From: Cyanobacteria bacterium FACHB-63
GTDB lineage: Bacteria > Cyanobacteriota > Cyanobacteriia > Leptolyngbyales > Leptolyngbyaceae
Length of the DNA stretch: 51,633 nucleotides
Reading direction: 5' to 3'
Assembly: GCA_014695255.1 (NCBI GenBank)
Contig: JACJNX010000103.1
Span: 1 to 51,633 of the forward strand
The notes under the pieces were generated by a model. That model saw nothing but the letters and a program-made list of their open reading frames with translations. It searched no databases and was not told the DNA's origin. Both the position numbers and the translations under genes were made by a program. Positions 50,275 through 51,633 of this stretch are shown here, in pieces (within the stretch, counting starts at the first letter, position 1; every line of letters starts with the position of its first letter).

Positions 50275-50444
50275 TTAGAAGGAACTGCGATCGGGTTAAA
50301 ACAAACTAAAAGATTAGTTGCCTTTGATACTCAACTTTAGTATAAATTACTGTAGTGTTGTTATACTGCTGAGTAGAGTTGCTGCCTGCGTCTACCTCTA
50401 CTTGAAATAGCAACCTAAGAAATTACTTCAAATTCATCATTCTA

Positions 50445-51524
50445 ATGAAATCAAGGATCAAGCCTTTGTCCCTTTTTGGAGCACTGTTTACCTTTGCAGC
50501 TGCAATTCCAGTTGCCGCAGAAGTCCTTTCAGGCGTTGGAGTCGGAACGAGTGGGGTTTATAGTAGTTTTGTGTTCAACTTTACTGAGTACATTGGTGAA
50601 TGTACTGGCACAAGCGATTATGGTCGCTTTTCGGGTGTCAAGCTTTGGAGTCCCACGTCCTTACTGGGAACGAGTGTTCCCGAACCTCAGAACGGGCGGC
50701 GTGTCCGAATTATCAATCGTTCCAATGCAGGTGCCTATACCGATCGCGAATGGCAAAAACCTATCAATCGCTATCTAACACAGGCGGAATCTGAACCCTT
50801 CGCAATGGGTGTCACGAACGGACACGATGGGGCACACTTGGGGTTAAAGGTTGGAGAAAACAATCTGATTGCGGTGTTCTATCAGGGCGGATTTGAAAGA
50901 GAGAACTTTAAGGAACTGGCGACGACTGAATTTACGGTTACTGCAAAGTCGGAAAAAGGGACTAAAACCGTGAATCGACAACTCTCGAATCCAGTGATCG
51001 AGTGTGCGGCTAACCCAGAGTTGACAAGTTCTAGTATTACGGACAGCACTTGTCCCGGTGAGCGCCAACAGGTGCAGTATCTCGGCTGTCCTGCTGGAAC
51101 CACGAGTCAGTTGCCGCGGGAACGACGAGTAATTGCGACGCTGCCAGGCCCGGGCAGTCGCCGATCGGGTTCTGCGGGATCGTCAAATTATCGGGGTGCA
51201 GGGATCTACTTTCACAATCGCTGCCGCTACCCTGTGCAACTCGCAGTCCGATACCAGACGATTTCTGGTGATTGGATGACGGGCGGTTGGTGGAGTTTTT
51301 CTGGCGATGAAAGCGCTTTTCTAGCTGAGGATGGAGAGAACTTCCGCACCAATAACCCGATCGCTTATTATTACGCGGAAATCGTCCGGGGGCGGCATGA
51401 AGGGGTCAACTGGAAGGGCGACAACTATCGCACGTTCCGGGGGCGCTCTTTGCCGATGCGTAAGGTCACGTTGTCCGAGGATGGAAACCGATATTCGTTC
51501 TCGATCCACTGTGACGATATCTAG
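50445..51524 (+). CDS. Secreted protein of unknown function
   Basis: 359 aa with a signal peptide (SLFGALFTFAAAIPVAAEVL). The mature protein is beta-rich and polar with several Cys (IGECTGTSDYG, PVIECAANPE, STCPGERQQVQYLGCPAGTT, HNRCRYPVQL, IHCDDI). The segment NNRCRYP-like GIYFHNRCRYPVQLAVRYQT, then GGWWSFSGDESAFL and AYYYAEI, resembles secreted beta domains sometimes linked to DUF1036. The 60 residues before it include a basic low-complexity linker (GPGSRRSGSAGSSNYRG). I cannot assign a function. The IS5-like element begins right after its stop. Confidence 0.7.
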   Translation: MKSRIKPLSLFGALFTFAAAIPVAAEVLSGVGVGTSGVYSSFVFNFTEYIGECTGTSDYGRFSGVKLWSPTSLLGTSVPEPQNGRRVRIINRSNAGAYTDREWQKPINRYLTQAESEPFAMGVTNGHDGAHLGLKVGENNLIAVFYQGGFERENFKELATTEFTVTAKSEKGTKTVNRQLSNPVIECAANPELTSSSITDSTCPGERQQVQYLGCPAGTTSQLPRERRVIATLPGPGSRRSGSAGSSNYRGAGIYFHNRCRYPVQLAVRYQTISGDWMTGGWWSFSGDESAFLAEDGENFRTNNPIAYYYAEIVRGRHEGVNWKGDNYRTFRGRSLPMRKVTLSEDGNRYSFSIHCDDI

Positions 51525-51556
51525 AGGGTGTTATGCACTATTGTTAGACTGGAGGC

Positions 51557-51633
51557 ATGAGTAGAAAGCCTTATCCGAGTGATGTGAGCAATGAAGAATG
51601 GGCATTTGTTGCTCCATACCTAACCTTGATGAC
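51557..51633 (+). CDS. IS5-like transposase, N-terminal fragment at the window edge
   Basis: From ATG 51557 (ggagg just upstream), 25 residues are visible: MSRKPYPSDVSNEEWAFVAP, then YLTLM. This is the typical start of IS5/IS4-class transposases with the DUF4096 domain (YPSDVSDEEW). The gene runs out of the window, so completeness is unknown. The element's left end should lie in 51525-51550. Confidence 0.8.
   Translation, partial: MSRKPYPSDVSNEEWAFVAPYLTLM

Overview
Organism: a cyanobacterium. The HIP1 octamer (gcgatcgc) and its core cgatcg are scattered through coding and non-coding DNA, and several families are typical of cyanobacteria: an SLH-OprB porin, a COP23-type secreted protein, NB-ARC-style WD40 C-termini, and kinase/trypsin-like protease clusters. 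No rRNA, tRNA or CRISPR array was seen. Main content: a phage-tail-like contractile injection system (CIS; eCIS type, possibly the thylakoid-anchored kind described from multicellular cyanobacteria) in two blocks on opposite strands. Block A (minus strand, 13179 to 5728) holds a DUF4255 tail terminator, sheath, two tube proteins, two paralogous tail-assembly (chaperone-like) proteins, a DUF6760 small ORF with no standard start codon, and two FHA-domain proteins. One of these FHA proteins is fused to a methylglyoxal-synthase-like domain that has lost its catalytic residues. Block B (plus strand, 24911 to 40156) holds a small helical ORF, a third tube protein, a long disordered protein with a tape-measure-like PGEFVI motif, a tube/baseplate adaptor (CIS_tube), a VgrG-like spike, a PAAR tip, gp25, baseplate J, a P2-I-like wedge protein, an unnamed CIS accessory protein, and two Ig-like single-pass membrane proteins that may anchor the machine. 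No AAA+ ATPase, tail fibre or classical tape measure was recognised. Between the blocks (13.7-24.7 kb) lie a histidine kinase/response regulator pair, a pseudokinase-TM-phosphate-binding-like fusion, a zinc-ribbon FHA protein, two DUF4157 (eCIS core HELTH) effector candidates, a broken antitoxin/PIN toxin pair, a REP/RAYT transposase island and an ISAs1-family element. The ISAs1 element has inserted in the 3' end of the second effector gene; removing it restores the reading frame. Left flank: the end of a WD40 protein, a large RTX-repeat/subtilase/HELTH/PPC protein (possible effector or secreted protease), and an IS6-family element interrupted by an IS200-like element. Right flank (40-51.6 kb): two paralogous Ser/Thr kinases and two trypsin-like proteases around an SLH porin and small secreted proteins, then a second DUF4255 protein, a secreted protein of unknown function and the start of an IS5-like transposase. 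Working model (inference): the structural blocks build a membrane-docked contractile tube, the DUF4157 proteins are its cargo, and the FHA proteins with the Ser/Thr kinases form a phosphothreonine control layer comparable to the kinase/FHA pathway of type VI secretion. Repeated (D/E)xT(I/V)(I/V) motifs in both the kinase and FHA linkers fit this model.
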